A stretch of 64,000 bases of DNA from Paenibacillus montaniterrae (lineage in GTDB: Bacteria > Bacillota > Bacilli > Paenibacillales > Paenibacillaceae). Positions 54,912-63,818 of this stretch are shown piece by piece. The position numbers were made by a program, and so were the translations under genes. Position 1 is the first letter of the stretch. Each line of letters begins with the position of its first letter. The DNA lies in assembly GCF_018403185.1 (NCBI RefSeq), contig NZ_BOSE01000002.1:62001-126000 (forward strand), written 5' to 3'. Under the pieces are notes generated by a model. It was not told the origin of the DNA, made no database searches, and was given only the letters and a program-made list of their open reading frames with translations.

Positions 54912-55838
54912 ATGTGGCTTAGCCTATCCATCACAAGCGCCCTCATCTTCGGCAGTGCGGGATGGTTCATGAAAATGTCACAAATGAAAAACGGCTCCGT
55001 TTCCGTGCTGCTTATTTGGCTCTATATTATAGGGACCATTGGCTTTGGCGTGCATGCCATTGTTGAAAAAAGCTACGCCCAGCTAGCTAACCCGTATATT
55101 TGGCTAGCCGGATTCATTATCGGAATCGGCTCTGCACTGGGCAATTATTTGTTTATGAAGGCGCTTGAGCTTGGCCCAGCCAGTCTTACCTCGCCGCTTT
55201 CTAACACGAATATTGTGCTCGTTGTGCTAATGGGCACGTGGATGTACAATGAGCCGCTAGGTATTATGCAAATAATCAGCATTGCGCTGCTGCTTATTGC
55301 AACTGTGCTAATTACTCAGAAAAAAGAAAGCAGGACGATCACCTCTAACTGGTGGTATGGCTTGCTCGCGCTTGCTGTTATTATGTTTGCTTTGCGCAAT
55401 GGCGGCCTGAAGGTCACAGCGGAGCTAGGCTTTGAAGCGGCTCCTGTGCTGTTTGTCGCTTATCTGCTGTCCGTGCTGTTTTTCATCTTCCCTGCCCTGC
55501 AGGAGCAGCGCCAGACAGACGGTACATTAGCCAGTGCTTCCTTCGATCATCTGCAGCAAACAGCGCCAAGCGCAGTGAGAGCTAAAGCCGATTGGCGTGT
55601 TGGCATGCGCTACGGTATGATCAGCGGCCTATGCTCCTATGGCGGACTGCAGCTTTATGCGGTTGCTCTGCAAAACGGCCCTGCCAATTTGGTCGCTCCT
55701 ATTTTCGCCACGAATGGATTGCTTGTATCGCTGCTCTCCATTCTAATTTATAAGGAGCGTTTGAATAAGCTGCAATGGCTCGCTTTTATCTTTCTACTGC
55801 TCGGCTTAGTTACGATTCGCATTACTGGGACGAATTAA
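54912..55838 (+). CDS. EamA/DMT-family transporter
   Basis: 308 residues, ten predicted membrane helices in two EamA repeats (GNYLFMKALELGPASLTSPL in the first; GLQLYAVALQNGPANLVAPI in the second). It likely exports or imports a small metabolite; substrate unknown. ATG 54912 lies after GGGGGGAG. A long upstream frame through the repeats is an artefact. Its promoter must lie inside or beyond the repeat array. Confidence 0.9.
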   Translation: MWLSLSITSALIFGSAGWFMKMSQMKNGSVSVLLIWLYIIGTIGFGVHAIVEKSYAQLANPYIWLAGFIIGIGSALGNYLFMKALELGPASLTSPLSNTNIVLVVLMGTWMYNEPLGIMQIISIALLLIATVLITQKKESRTITSNWWYGLLALAVIMFALRNGGLKVTAELGFEAAPVLFVAYLLSVLFFIFPALQEQRQTDGTLASASFDHLQQTAPSAVRAKADWRVGMRYGMISGLCSYGGLQLYAVALQNGPANLVAPIFATNGLLVSLLSILIYKERLNKLQWLAFIFLLLGLVTIRITGTN

Positions 55839-55903
55839 CCACACCAAATGACTGAACTAGCATTAATTTACAGCATAAGTACACACATACCATTGTGTTA
55901 TGT

Positions 55904-55920
55904 ACTTACCTTTATTAAGT
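55904..55920. promoter_or_regulatory. candidate operator upstream of hxlR
   Basis: ACTTA-N7-TAAGT is a perfect 5-bp dyad 39 bases before the HxlR start. A wider dyad, AAGTAC (55877-55882) with GTACTT (55902-55907), overlaps it. HxlR proteins usually autoregulate through such sites. Confidence 0.4.
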
Positions 55921-55958
55921 CTATATGTTACAATAAGAGAATAAGGAAGGTGATTCGA

Positions 55959-56270
55959 ATGGACTACTCAATTATGTGTCCAAGATTTGAATCAGCCACA
56001 GATATTCTTGGCAAAAAGTGGACAGGTAAAATTATACACGTACTTCTCGGAGGGCCTAAACGGTTCAAAGACATCAAGGAGCAAATTCCTGAAATGAGCG
56101 ACAAAATGCTGACAGATCGCATGAAGGAGCTGGAAGCAGTCGGTATAGTAGTACGTAATGTGTACCCTGAAATGCCAGTACGTATTGAGTATGAGCTGAC
56201 TAAGAAAGGACTTGATCTTGAGCCAGTCATCTGCTCGATTCAAGAGTGGGCTGAAAAATGGATAGATTAA
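55959..56270 (+). CDS. HxlR-family transcriptional regulator
   Basis: 103 residues: compact winged helix (FKDIKEQIPEMSDKMLTDRMKELE then VRIEYELTKKG). The N-terminal Cys at residue 7 (SIMCPRFE) is in the position of the redox-active Cys of YodB/HypR-type members, so thiol sensing is possible. AAGGAAGGTG precedes ATG 55959. It may control the adjacent transporter. Confidence 0.9.
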   Translation: MDYSIMCPRFESATDILGKKWTGKIIHVLLGGPKRFKDIKEQIPEMSDKMLTDRMKELEAVGIVVRNVYPEMPVRIEYELTKKGLDLEPVICSIQEWAEKWID

Positions 56271-56276
56271 TGAAAA

Positions 56277-56325
56277 AATAGCGCGATTACCAGGAGCACG
56301 CCCCTTTCCTGATAATTGCGCTATT
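56277..56325 (+). terminator. hairpin after hxlR
   Basis: AATAGCGC with GCGCTATT at the base and CCAGG/CCTG inside, directly after the stop. The T-run is stronger in the reverse direction. Confidence 0.55.
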
Positions 56326-56347
56326 GCGTTATTGCAAGTTCAATAAA

Positions 56348-56803
56348 ATAAAGCTACAACGCAATTGCATCGTCATCAAAGTCGTGCTTTTTGAACTTCC
56401 CTTTCAATAAACGTTCAAAAAGCCCGGCTTTCAGGACCAAGAAGCTTGGACGCTAGTAGAAAACGAGGAGCGCAGCGTAGAGCAATTGCTACGTGAGCAC
56501 CTCCAATGTTTCCGCAGGAAACATACTTCGGAAGCATAATCTTTCGCTAGCGTTCAAGCTTCGCCGTCGGTTAAGCTACAACGCAATACATCGTCATCAA
56601 AGTCGTGCTTTTTGAACTTCCCTTTCAATAAACGTTCAAAAAGCTCGGCTTTCAGGACCAAGAAGCTTGGACGCTAGTAGAAAACGAGGAGCGCAGCGTA
56701 GAGCAATAGCTACGTGAGCACCGCAGTTTTCGCTAGCGTTCAAGATTCGCCGTCGACTAAGCTACAACGCCCATCATCGTCATCAAAGTCGTGCTTTTTG
56801 AAC
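56348..56803 (+). repeat. family A repeat cluster, units A12-A14
   Basis: A12 is only a right-end fragment (56348-56396). A13 (56413-56617) is a long-form version II unit with the extra hairpin ATGTTTCC-gca-GGAAACAT. A14 (56634-56803) is a regular version II unit with helix arms at 56666-56677 and 56733-56744. The right end is six bases from the TAG stop of the SLC13 gene. Confidence 0.9.
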
Positions 56804-56808
56804 ATCCT

Positions 56809-58677
56809 CTATAAAGGGAATACAATCGGTAGGGCTATAACCATCACCATTCCAAGCAGCAATTGTACAGGCATACCGACCTTAACATAGTCGATAAACT
56901 TGTATTTCCCTGCCGACATAACGAGTGCATTTGGCGGGGTTGAAAATGGTACAGCAAAGCACATGCTGGCACCAATGGAAACAGCAAACAGGTACGGAAC
57001 CGGGTTGACGTCCATCGACAGCGCAGCAGCCAATGCGATTGGCGCAAACAAAACAGCACAAGCAGTATTACTTATAAATAAGGTCATAAGTGAAGTAGCG
57101 AAATAAATGCCTGCCAGCAGCGCAATCGGACCAAAGCCGCCAATGCTGTTAACAAGCCCCTCTGAAATCATTGCAGCTGCGCCAGTTTTCTCAATTGCGG
57201 TCGACATCGGTATCATCGCTCCGATAAGCACGATGCTTTCCCAGTTGACAGTCTTGTACGCTGCCTCCATATTAGGCAAGCAGCCTGTTGCTACCATAAG
57301 AATTGCGGCTACCATGACACATACGACAGCAGGAACTACATTAATGATCATCGCTGCAATCATCAAAATCATAATGATCGCTGCAAGCGGCGCCTTGTGG
57401 CTAAGCGGTATATTGGCTGCGGCTTCTGCCGGTTGCCCGACAACAACTACATCCTCATGCTCCTGTGCCAGCCTGGAAATATGCTTCCACTCGCCTTGAA
57501 TTAACAGAGCATCTCCTGCCTTGATCTTTTCCTCCTTCAGCTCATGCAGCAAATATTTCCCCTTACGCTGAATGCCAAGAATATTAACATTGTAATTTTC
57601 ACGAAAGCCAGAGTGCTTGACAAGTTGATTAATGTGCTTGGAGTTGGATGGAATAAGCACTTCTGCAATGCCGATTTGCGGCGTTGCCAGACTCTCCATT
57701 TTGCCATTGGCGTCTTTTTCTACAGCATTCTCTGCCAGCAGCTCAAGCATTTGATCCGCTGCAAAGCGCGCTACATCCTCAAATTCCCCAGTAACATATA
57801 TGACATCATTGACATGGATCATCGTATTGGGTCCGGCAAATTCCGTATTAATCGTCTTGAAAAATGGATTTTTATTAGACTGACGTCTGCGAACCTCGTG
57901 AATATGAACGCGATATTCACTGGATATCGAAAGCTCCTTCAACGTTTTATTAATCATCGGAGAGTTGACGCTAACCTGCAGTCGATATAAATTATTTCCC
58001 AGGCTATATTGAGATGCCAGTTCATATAAGGAACGCTGCTTCTGACTTATATCGCCAGTCTGATCATTGCTTTTTAGCAACCATTTGCTAAACAGTGCAA
58101 TTAGAAGCGTCCCAGCAACAAGGCAAATCAGGCCAATCGGTGTAAATGAGAAAAAGGTTAGCGGCTCGTATCCCGCCTTCTCCAGCGTTTCACTAATGAC
58201 CATATTCGGTGGCGTGCCAATCAAGGTCAGCATGCCTCCCAAACTGCCGGCAAAGGCAAGCGGCATCAGCAAGCGACCAGTCTGAACGCCGGCGCTTGTA
58301 GCGAGGCTTACGACGACAGGCAGCATTACCGCAACTGTGCCTGTATTGCTGACGAAAGCACCAATAAGCGAGGCAGACAGCATCACGGTAAGCAGCAGCC
58401 GCGTTTCATTGCTTCCCGAAAGCTGCAGCAGCTTGCCGCTGGCGATTTTAGCCAGCCCTGTCTGAAATATTGCGCCTCCAACTACAAACAAGCCAATCAT
58501 CATAATAACAACGGAGCTGGAAAATCCAGCAAGCGCCTCATTCGTATCGATTATGCCAAGCATAACGAGCAAGCTTAAGGCGCATACAGCAACAAGATCC
58601 GATCGCACCTTGCCGCTAACAAACAATACAGACGCCACTGCCAATATAATAAGCGTCCACAGCATATCGATGTTCAT
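56809..58677 (-). CDS. SLC13/DASS-family anion transporter with RCK_C domains
   Basis: 622 residues. Two membrane bundles flank a central cytosolic part with two TrkA-C/RCK_C-like domains (about 210-420; DVIYVTGEFEDVARFA, GDALLIQGEWKHISRLA). Conserved SNT motifs are present: AFVSNTGTVAVMLP in the first bundle and LFISNTACAVLFAP in the second, with GTPPNMV and STPPNALV. Substrate could be a dicarboxylate or sulfate. ATG 58677 follows GGAGGAA. It ends in TAG flush with repeat A14 and has no other terminator. Confidence 0.88.
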   Translation of the reverse strand: MNIDMLWTLIILAVASVLFVSGKVRSDLVAVCALSLLVMLGIIDTNEALAGFSSSVVIMMIGLFVVGGAIFQTGLAKIASGKLLQLSGSNETRLLLTVMLSASLIGAFVSNTGTVAVMLPVVVSLATSAGVQTGRLLMPLAFAGSLGGMLTLIGTPPNMVISETLEKAGYEPLTFFSFTPIGLICLVAGTLLIALFSKWLLKSNDQTGDISQKQRSLYELASQYSLGNNLYRLQVSVNSPMINKTLKELSISSEYRVHIHEVRRRQSNKNPFFKTINTEFAGPNTMIHVNDVIYVTGEFEDVARFAADQMLELLAENAVEKDANGKMESLATPQIGIAEVLIPSNSKHINQLVKHSGFRENYNVNILGIQRKGKYLLHELKEEKIKAGDALLIQGEWKHISRLAQEHEDVVVVGQPAEAAANIPLSHKAPLAAIIMILMIAAMIINVVPAVVCVMVAAILMVATGCLPNMEAAYKTVNWESIVLIGAMIPMSTAIEKTGAAAMISEGLVNSIGGFGPIALLAGIYFATSLMTLFISNTACAVLFAPIALAAALSMDVNPVPYLFAVSIGASMCFAVPFSTPPNALVMSAGKYKFIDYVKVGMPVQLLLGMVMVIALPIVFPL

Positions 58678-58848
58678 CTTATTCCTCCAATCCCGTAAAG
58701 CCTCTCTATGTATGTGCTGCAACTATCACGGTCTGCTAAAGTGCCAGACCATTGTTGATAGTGTAGCATAATTTTTCAAGCATCAGATGTGATTTTCTTT
58801 ACATTGACAACCGATAAAACTTTAGGTAAACTACTATTGTGATGATGT

Positions 58849-58863
58849 TGATAATGATTATCA
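58849..58863. promoter_or_regulatory. perfect 7-1-7 Fur box, no obvious target gene
   Basis: TGATAATGATTATCA is a perfect Fur-type inverted repeat, extended rightwards by further TGATAAT-like half sites. A TTGACA-N17-TAAACT promoter on the plus strand (58804-58832) would place it at the start of a transcript that meets no gene. The rest of the 58678-58980 gap shows no gene. Confidence 0.65.
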
Positions 58864-58913
58864 GTGATAATGATTTGATAATAACGAGTCTCAGGCACAA
58901 GATTAAGTTTGAA

Positions 58914-58949
58914 TAAAAAAGCGCCAGAATAGAAATCTACTCTGACGCT
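58914..58949 (-). terminator. sdh operon terminator
   Basis: On the minus strand AGCGTCAGA pairs with TCTGGCGCT (one mismatch), followed by T6. Confidence 0.8.
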
Positions 58950-58980
58950 GCTATTTCAGTCATTGTACTGACTTAACCTA

Positions 58981-59745
58981 TTACACAGTTAGCCATTTTT
59001 TGAACAGCTGCTTTGTAGTATCGCGATTCATTGCCGCTATGGAAGTTGTTAGCGGAATGCCTTTCGGACAAGAGCGAACACAGTTTTGCGAGTTGCCGCA
59101 GCCTTCAATGCCGCCGTCTTCCATTAGCGCCTCAAGACGCTCTTCCTTGTTCATTTCACCTGTTGGATGGGCATTGAACAAGCGAACCTGAGAAATCGCC
59201 GCAGGTCCGATAAAGCTGTTGCGCTCGTTAACGTTCGGGCAGGATTCCAGACATACACCACAAGTCATGCATTTGGACAGCTCATACGCCCATTGGCGCT
59301 TCGATTCTGCCATACGCGGACCAGGCCCAAGATCATACGTACCATCGATCGGAATCCATGCTTTAACCTTTTTCAAGGCTGAAAACATGCGTTCGCGGTC
59401 AATGACAAGATCGCGCACTACCGGGAATGTACGCATTGGCTCCAAGCGAATTGGCTGCTCCAGCTGATCAATTAGTGCGCTGCATGCTTGACGCGGTTTG
59501 CCGTTAATGACCATCGAGCAAGCACCGCAAACTTCTTCCAAGCAGTTGGATTCCCAAACGACGGGCGTCGTTTTTTTGCCTTCAGCCGTTACAGGATTAC
59601 GCTGAATTTCCATCAACGCGCTAATTACGTTCATATTAGGACGATATGGAACTTTAAATGTTTCCGAATACGCCTGCGATTCCGGCTTGTCCTGACGCGT
59701 AATGATAAAAGTAACCATTTTGCTTGCAACAGTTGTTTCAGCCAT
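58981..59745 (-). CDS. sdhB: succinate dehydrogenase iron-sulfur subunit
   Basis: 254 residues. The [2Fe-2S] cluster cysteines lie in SNCLEEVCGACSM and NGKPRQAC. The [4Fe-4S] and [3Fe-4S] ligands lie in CMTCGVCLESCPN and CGNSQNCVRSCPKG. It carries electrons from SdhA flavin to the membrane subunit. Last gene of sdhCAB; its start is two bases after the sdhA stop. AAAGGAG precedes the ATG. Confidence 0.97.
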   Translation of the reverse strand: MAETTVASKMVTFIITRQDKPESQAYSETFKVPYRPNMNVISALMEIQRNPVTAEGKKTTPVVWESNCLEEVCGACSMVINGKPRQACSALIDQLEQPIRLEPMRTFPVVRDLVIDRERMFSALKKVKAWIPIDGTYDLGPGPRMAESKRQWAYELSKCMTCGVCLESCPNVNERNSFIGPAAISQVRLFNAHPTGEMNKEERLEALMEDGGIEGCGNSQNCVRSCPKGIPLTTSIAAMNRDTTKQLFKKWLTV

Positions 59746-59747
59746 CG

Positions 59748-61505
59748 TTATTCTCCTTTCTTCTTGTCTGATGTGTAATCGCGCTTACGAGGAGGGATCA
59801 AGCTAACATCTACATCCTCATAAGAAATTTTAGGACCTTCTGGCGTCCAATCAGCGATTGTCGTTTTCAAGAACTGTTCGTCATCGCGATTAGGGAAATC
59901 TGGCTTATAGTGTGCGCCGCGAGATTCATTGCGCATTAATGCGCCCAGAGTCATAGCCTCGGACAGCTCAAGCATGTTCCATAGCTGACGTGTAAAGGCA
60001 ACACCAGCGTTGTTCCATTGCGCTGTATCGTTAATATTAATTTGCTGATAGCGCTGCTTCAGCTCTTTAATTTTATCTATTGTTTGCTCCAGCTTGTCGT
60101 TAAAGCGAACGACCGTCATATTGTTCGTCATCCATTCGCCAAGCTCTTTATGCAGCACATATGCATTTTCAGTGCCGTTCATGCCGAGAATACGATCATA
60201 CTTGGCTTGATGCTCTTTAGCAGCACGGTCAAATACCGATGAAGCAATATCTTCAGCTGATTTGTTCAAGCCTTTAATATACTCGACAGCCTTAGGTCCT
60301 GCTACCATGCCGCCGTAAATCGCAGACAGCAAGGAGTTTGCTCCAAGACGGTTCGCTCCGTGGTATTGGTATTCGCACTCGCCAGCTGCGAACAAACCAG
60401 GAATGTTCGTCATTTGGTTATAATCGACCCACATGCCGCCCATGGAATAGTGAACAGCAGGGAAAATTTTCATCGGAATTTTGCGCGGATCGTCACCCAT
60501 GAATTTCTCATAGATTTCGATAATACCGCCAAGCTTAACGTCAAGCTCCTTTGGATCTTTGTGCGATAGATCCAGGTAAACCATGTTTTCACCGTTAATA
60601 CCGAGCTTCTGATCGACACAAACGCTGAAAATTTCACGCGTTGCAATGTCGCGCGGTACAAGATTTCCGTAAGCCGGATATTTCTCCTCAAGGAAGTACC
60701 AAGGCTTACCGTCTTTATACGTCCAAATTCGTCCGCCTTCACCGCGTGCAGATTCACTCATCAGACGCAGCTTGTCATCGCCAGGAATGGCAGTCGGGTG
60801 AATTTGAATGAACTCGCCATTTGCGTACTTGACGCCTTGCTGATATACAGCGCTGGCTGCTGTTCCTGTATTAATAACGGAGTTCGTCGTTTTACCGAAA
60901 ATAATGCCAGGTCCGCCGGAAGCCAAAATGACCGCATCACCGCGCATCGTTTGCACTTCCATTGAACGCAGATTTTGTGCTGCGATTCCGCGGCATACGC
61001 CATCATCGTCAATTACAGCGCCTAGAAACTCCCAATGCTCATATTTGGTAACCAAGCCGGCAGCTTCCCAGCGACGCACCTGCTCATCCAGCGCGTAAAG
61101 CAGCTGTTGACCAGTCGTCGCACCTGCGAACGCTGTACGGTGATGCTTTGTACCACCGAAGCGGCGGAAATCGAGCAAGCCCTCGGATGTACGGCTGAAC
61201 ATAACGCCCATACGGTCCATCAGGTGGATAATGCCTGGCGCAGCTTCACACATCGCTTTAACTGGAGGCTGATTGGCAAGAAAGTCTCCGCCATATACGG
61301 TGTCATCAAAATGCTCCCACGGAGAGTCGCCTTCACCCTTTGTATTTACAGCACCGTTGATCCCGCCTTGGGCGCAAACGGAATGAGAGCGTTTAACGGG
61401 AACGAGAGAAAACAAGTCGACATGCGTGCCAGCTTCTGCTGCTTTGACCGTTGCCATAAGCCCAGCTAGTCCGCCTCCGACTACAATAATTTTATTTTTA
61501 GCCAT
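59748..61505 (-). CDS. sdhA: succinate dehydrogenase flavoprotein subunit
   Basis: 585 residues. FAD-binding GGGLAGLMATVKAAE at the N-terminus; covalent FAD histidine region KRSHSVCAQGG; active-site HPTAIPG and ARGEGGRIW; HYSMGGMWVDY and ANRLGANSLLS. Oxidises succinate to fumarate in the citric acid cycle. AAGGAG precedes the ATG. The gap to sdhC (61506-61576) holds a scrap of repeat family A. Confidence 0.97.
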   Translation of the reverse strand: MAKNKIIVVGGGLAGLMATVKAAEAGTHVDLFSLVPVKRSHSVCAQGGINGAVNTKGEGDSPWEHFDDTVYGGDFLANQPPVKAMCEAAPGIIHLMDRMGVMFSRTSEGLLDFRRFGGTKHHRTAFAGATTGQQLLYALDEQVRRWEAAGLVTKYEHWEFLGAVIDDDGVCRGIAAQNLRSMEVQTMRGDAVILASGGPGIIFGKTTNSVINTGTAASAVYQQGVKYANGEFIQIHPTAIPGDDKLRLMSESARGEGGRIWTYKDGKPWYFLEEKYPAYGNLVPRDIATREIFSVCVDQKLGINGENMVYLDLSHKDPKELDVKLGGIIEIYEKFMGDDPRKIPMKIFPAVHYSMGGMWVDYNQMTNIPGLFAAGECEYQYHGANRLGANSLLSAIYGGMVAGPKAVEYIKGLNKSAEDIASSVFDRAAKEHQAKYDRILGMNGTENAYVLHKELGEWMTNNMTVVRFNDKLEQTIDKIKELKQRYQQININDTAQWNNAGVAFTRQLWNMLELSEAMTLGALMRNESRGAHYKPDFPNRDDEQFLKTTIADWTPEGPKISYEDVDVSLIPPRKRDYTSDKKKGE

Positions 61506-61534
61506 TATTATTCGCTCCTTGATTTATATTGCTT

Positions 61535-61555
61535 GTTCAAAAGCTCGGCTTTCAG
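61535..61555 (+). repeat. solo family A left-end fragment within the sdh operon
   Basis: 21 bases match the family A left terminal repeat and its CAG junction (GTTCAAAAGCTCGGCTTTCAG) with one A missing. No other part of the unit is present. Confidence 0.6.
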
Positions 61556-61576
61556 CTCAGAGCTTCTTCATTAATA

Positions 61577-62248
61577 TTAAAGCAGTGAGCGTACTGCCGT
61601 AACGGCATCAGCCACTTCTTTGAATTCGTCGCCTCTGAAAGCAACAAGCGATAAAATAAACAACGCCGAAACAAGTAAGAAAATCGCCATACAAATTTTA
61701 GAAGAAACACGCTGAGCACGTTCGCCTACTGTGATCCCCCAGCTAATCAGAAAGGCCCATAGTCCGTTCGCAAAGTGGAACGAAGCAGCGAGCACCCCGA
61801 TTACATACAGTGTAAATACGAGCGGGCTGGAAGCAATATGATTCATTGTTGAACCTAGCTCTTCATGTGAGATATTGCCCATGTACACTTGAAAACGAGT
61901 CTGATAAACATGCCAGAATACAAAGACAAAGGTAATGACGCCAGTAACCCGCTGTGCTGTAAATGCCCAGTTGCGCCCGTACTTAAAGCGGCCTAGATTG
62001 GAATTGGATTGATAAGCTACATATAATCCGTAAATGCCATGGAACAGCAGCGGTATGTAGATCAAAACGAATTCCAGCACTGGCAGCAGCGGCAAGTTAT
62101 TAATAAAATTTACCCCGTTTTGAAATCCTTCTGGTCCTCGCTCGAAAGCTTGGAAATTCGTCAAAGCGTGCACAATGAAAAAACCGCCCAGTGGAATAAT
62201 ACCGACTAGCGAGTGCAGCTTACGAGAGAAATAGCTATTTCCCTTCAT
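61577..62248 (-). CDS. sdhC: succinate dehydrogenase cytochrome b558 subunit
   Basis: 223 residues, five membrane helices of the Bacillus-type di-heme cytochrome b558. Conserved His residues are in KLHSLVGIIPLG, FIVHALTNF, LLFHGIYGLYVA, FVFWHVYQTRF and ASFHFANGLW, matching heme ligands. It anchors SdhAB and passes electrons to menaquinone. ATG 62248 follows AAAGGAG; an earlier in-frame ATG overlaps that site. Confidence 0.95.
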   Translation of the reverse strand: MKGNSYFSRKLHSLVGIIPLGGFFIVHALTNFQAFERGPEGFQNGVNFINNLPLLPVLEFVLIYIPLLFHGIYGLYVAYQSNSNLGRFKYGRNWAFTAQRVTGVITFVFVFWHVYQTRFQVYMGNISHEELGSTMNHIASSPLVFTLYVIGVLAASFHFANGLWAFLISWGITVGERAQRVSSKICMAIFLLVSALFILSLVAFRGDEFKEVADAVTAVRSLL

Positions 62249-62307
62249 TTTGTTGTTTTCTCCTTTCAAACTGTAAGTGCTTACTTATCCTTTTGAAACC
62301 AAACCAA

Positions 62308-62336
62308 ATTTTACCCCACGCACCTAATCTCGTCAA
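62308..62336 (-). promoter_or_regulatory. sdhCAB promoter
   Basis: On the minus strand TTGACG and TAAAAT are separated by 17 bases, 60 bases before sdhC. It lies in the divergent region shared with the LysR gene. Confidence 0.75.
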
Positions 62337-62466
62337 CTTCGTTCAAGGATACGTCAAGCATAAAACGACACAGTTCTGCCATAGTTTTATCCTACTCCTT
62401 TTTCGCTTATAATGGAATTGCATATTTATTATTAAAACTTATAACAATATAGCATAAGGAGATATG

Positions 62467-63363
62467 ATGAACGAAGCTTATTCGATTTTTAAGTCTATTG
62501 TCGATCAATCAAGCATGAATAAAGCGGCACAGCTATTAAATTTGTCACAGCCGGCCTTGTCTCGAAAAATTAGCAAGCTGGAGCAGGAAATCGGCGCTCC
62601 GCTATTTCGGCGGGTCGGCAAGCGCCTTGAGCTGACGAGAATCGGCCAGCTTACTTACGATTACGCGATTTCTGCAGAAAAGCTTCATTTGCAGTTTTTA
62701 CAAACCGTTGCCGAATTCAAGGAAACCGGGCGCAGCCTGCTGACGATTGGCGCTAGTCTGACGACGCTGCAATCGACACTGCCGGATCTGATTGCACTGC
62801 TGAGAGAAACCCATCCTGAAATTGATATTAAAGCGGTGACCGGCAAAACCCATGAGGTTGTCAATTTTGTAAAGGAGCATAAGGTTGATCTTGCAGTGAT
62901 TGCGTCGCGTATTGATGATCCGTATGTTCACTGCACGCCATTATTCGATGACCATCTTATTCTTGCTCTGCCGCGCACACTTATACAGGATGAGCAGCGC
63001 TATTTGCAGCTGCATGATCTTAACCAAATGCCGATGATCCTGTTTACGAAAGGAACCTGGTATCGTCTGCTGACGGATGAGCTGTTCGAGGCCTATCAGC
63101 TGACACCGGACATTTGTATGGAAATCGATTCATTTGAAGCGATTTTGCGCTTGCTGCACACCTTTCGTGCCGGGGCCTTGCTGCCCAAATCCTATTTGCG
63201 GCCCGAGCTGATTGCCGACAATGAATTGATCACCTACCATATCCCTCAATTGGAGGCGACTAAAAGAACAACATCATTAATTCATGCTGACCCGAATACA
63301 CTAGATGCAGCTGTGAGGGATTGTATAGTGCAAATCGCAACGCACTACCAAGCTAAAACGTAG
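62467..63363 (+). CDS. LysR-family transcriptional regulator divergent from sdhCAB
   Basis: 298 residues: N-terminal winged helix (MNKAAQLLNLSQPALSRKISK) and a type 2 periplasmic-binding effector domain. AAGGAG lies five bases before ATG 62467 (an ATG three bases earlier is too close). Divergence from sdhCAB with a 200-base shared region makes it a candidate regulator of succinate dehydrogenase, but it is not closely similar to CcpC or CitR. It ends TAG-TAG flush with repeat A15. Confidence 0.9.
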   Translation: MNEAYSIFKSIVDQSSMNKAAQLLNLSQPALSRKISKLEQEIGAPLFRRVGKRLELTRIGQLTYDYAISAEKLHLQFLQTVAEFKETGRSLLTIGASLTTLQSTLPDLIALLRETHPEIDIKAVTGKTHEVVNFVKEHKVDLAVIASRIDDPYVHCTPLFDDHLILALPRTLIQDEQRYLQLHDLNQMPMILFTKGTWYRLLTDELFEAYQLTPDICMEIDSFEAILRLLHTFRAGALLPKSYLRPELIADNELITYHIPQLEATKRTTSLIHADPNTLDAAVRDCIVQIATHYQAKT

Positions 63364-63372
63364 TAGAGGGTA

Positions 63373-63727
63373 GTTCAAAAATTCGACTTTGATGACGATG
63401 ATATTGCGTTGTAGCTTAGTCGACGGCGAATCTTGAACGCTAGCGAAAACTGCGGTGCTCACGTAGCTTTTGCTCTACGCTGCGCTCCTTGTTTTCTAAC
63501 TAGCGTCCAACCTTCTTGGTCCTGAAAGCCGAATTTTTGAACCTTCATTAGAACCGGTAGTTCAAAAATCCGACTTTGATGACGATGTACGGCTTCGCAG
63601 TGGGCTCGACGGCGAATATGTCACGCTACCGAGTGCTCCGGTGCTCACGTAGCTTTTGCCGCAGCTAGCGCTCCTCGCTCTCTAGTATCGTGCCATCTTC
63701 TTGGTCCTGAAAGCCGAATTTTTGAAC
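63373..63727 (-). repeat. family A repeat cluster, units A15-A16
   Basis: Two minus-oriented units: A15 (63373-63542, version II) and A16 (63560-63727, version I). Both have ATTCGG/CCGA-type terminal arms that still pair. A fragment of a third right end follows at 63730-63750. The right end of A15 lies nine bases after the LysR TAG stop. Confidence 0.9.
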
Positions 63728-63761
63728 CTTCATTAGAATCGGTAGTTCATTGTCAGTCAGA

Positions 63762-63790
63762 TTGTTTCCCCTACACTCGTGAGGTATACT
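63762..63790 (+). promoter_or_regulatory. promoter of the last gene
   Basis: TTGTTT and TATACT are 17 bases apart, 28 bases upstream of the start codon. Confidence 0.65.
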
Positions 63791-63818
63791 AAAAAGACAT
63801 CAGTTAAAGAGGTGAATT

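Noticed and set aside
58849..58863. Fur box as direct operator of sdhCAB
   Set aside because: It lies beyond the 3' end and terminator of the operon, not at the sdhC promoter 3.4 kb away.
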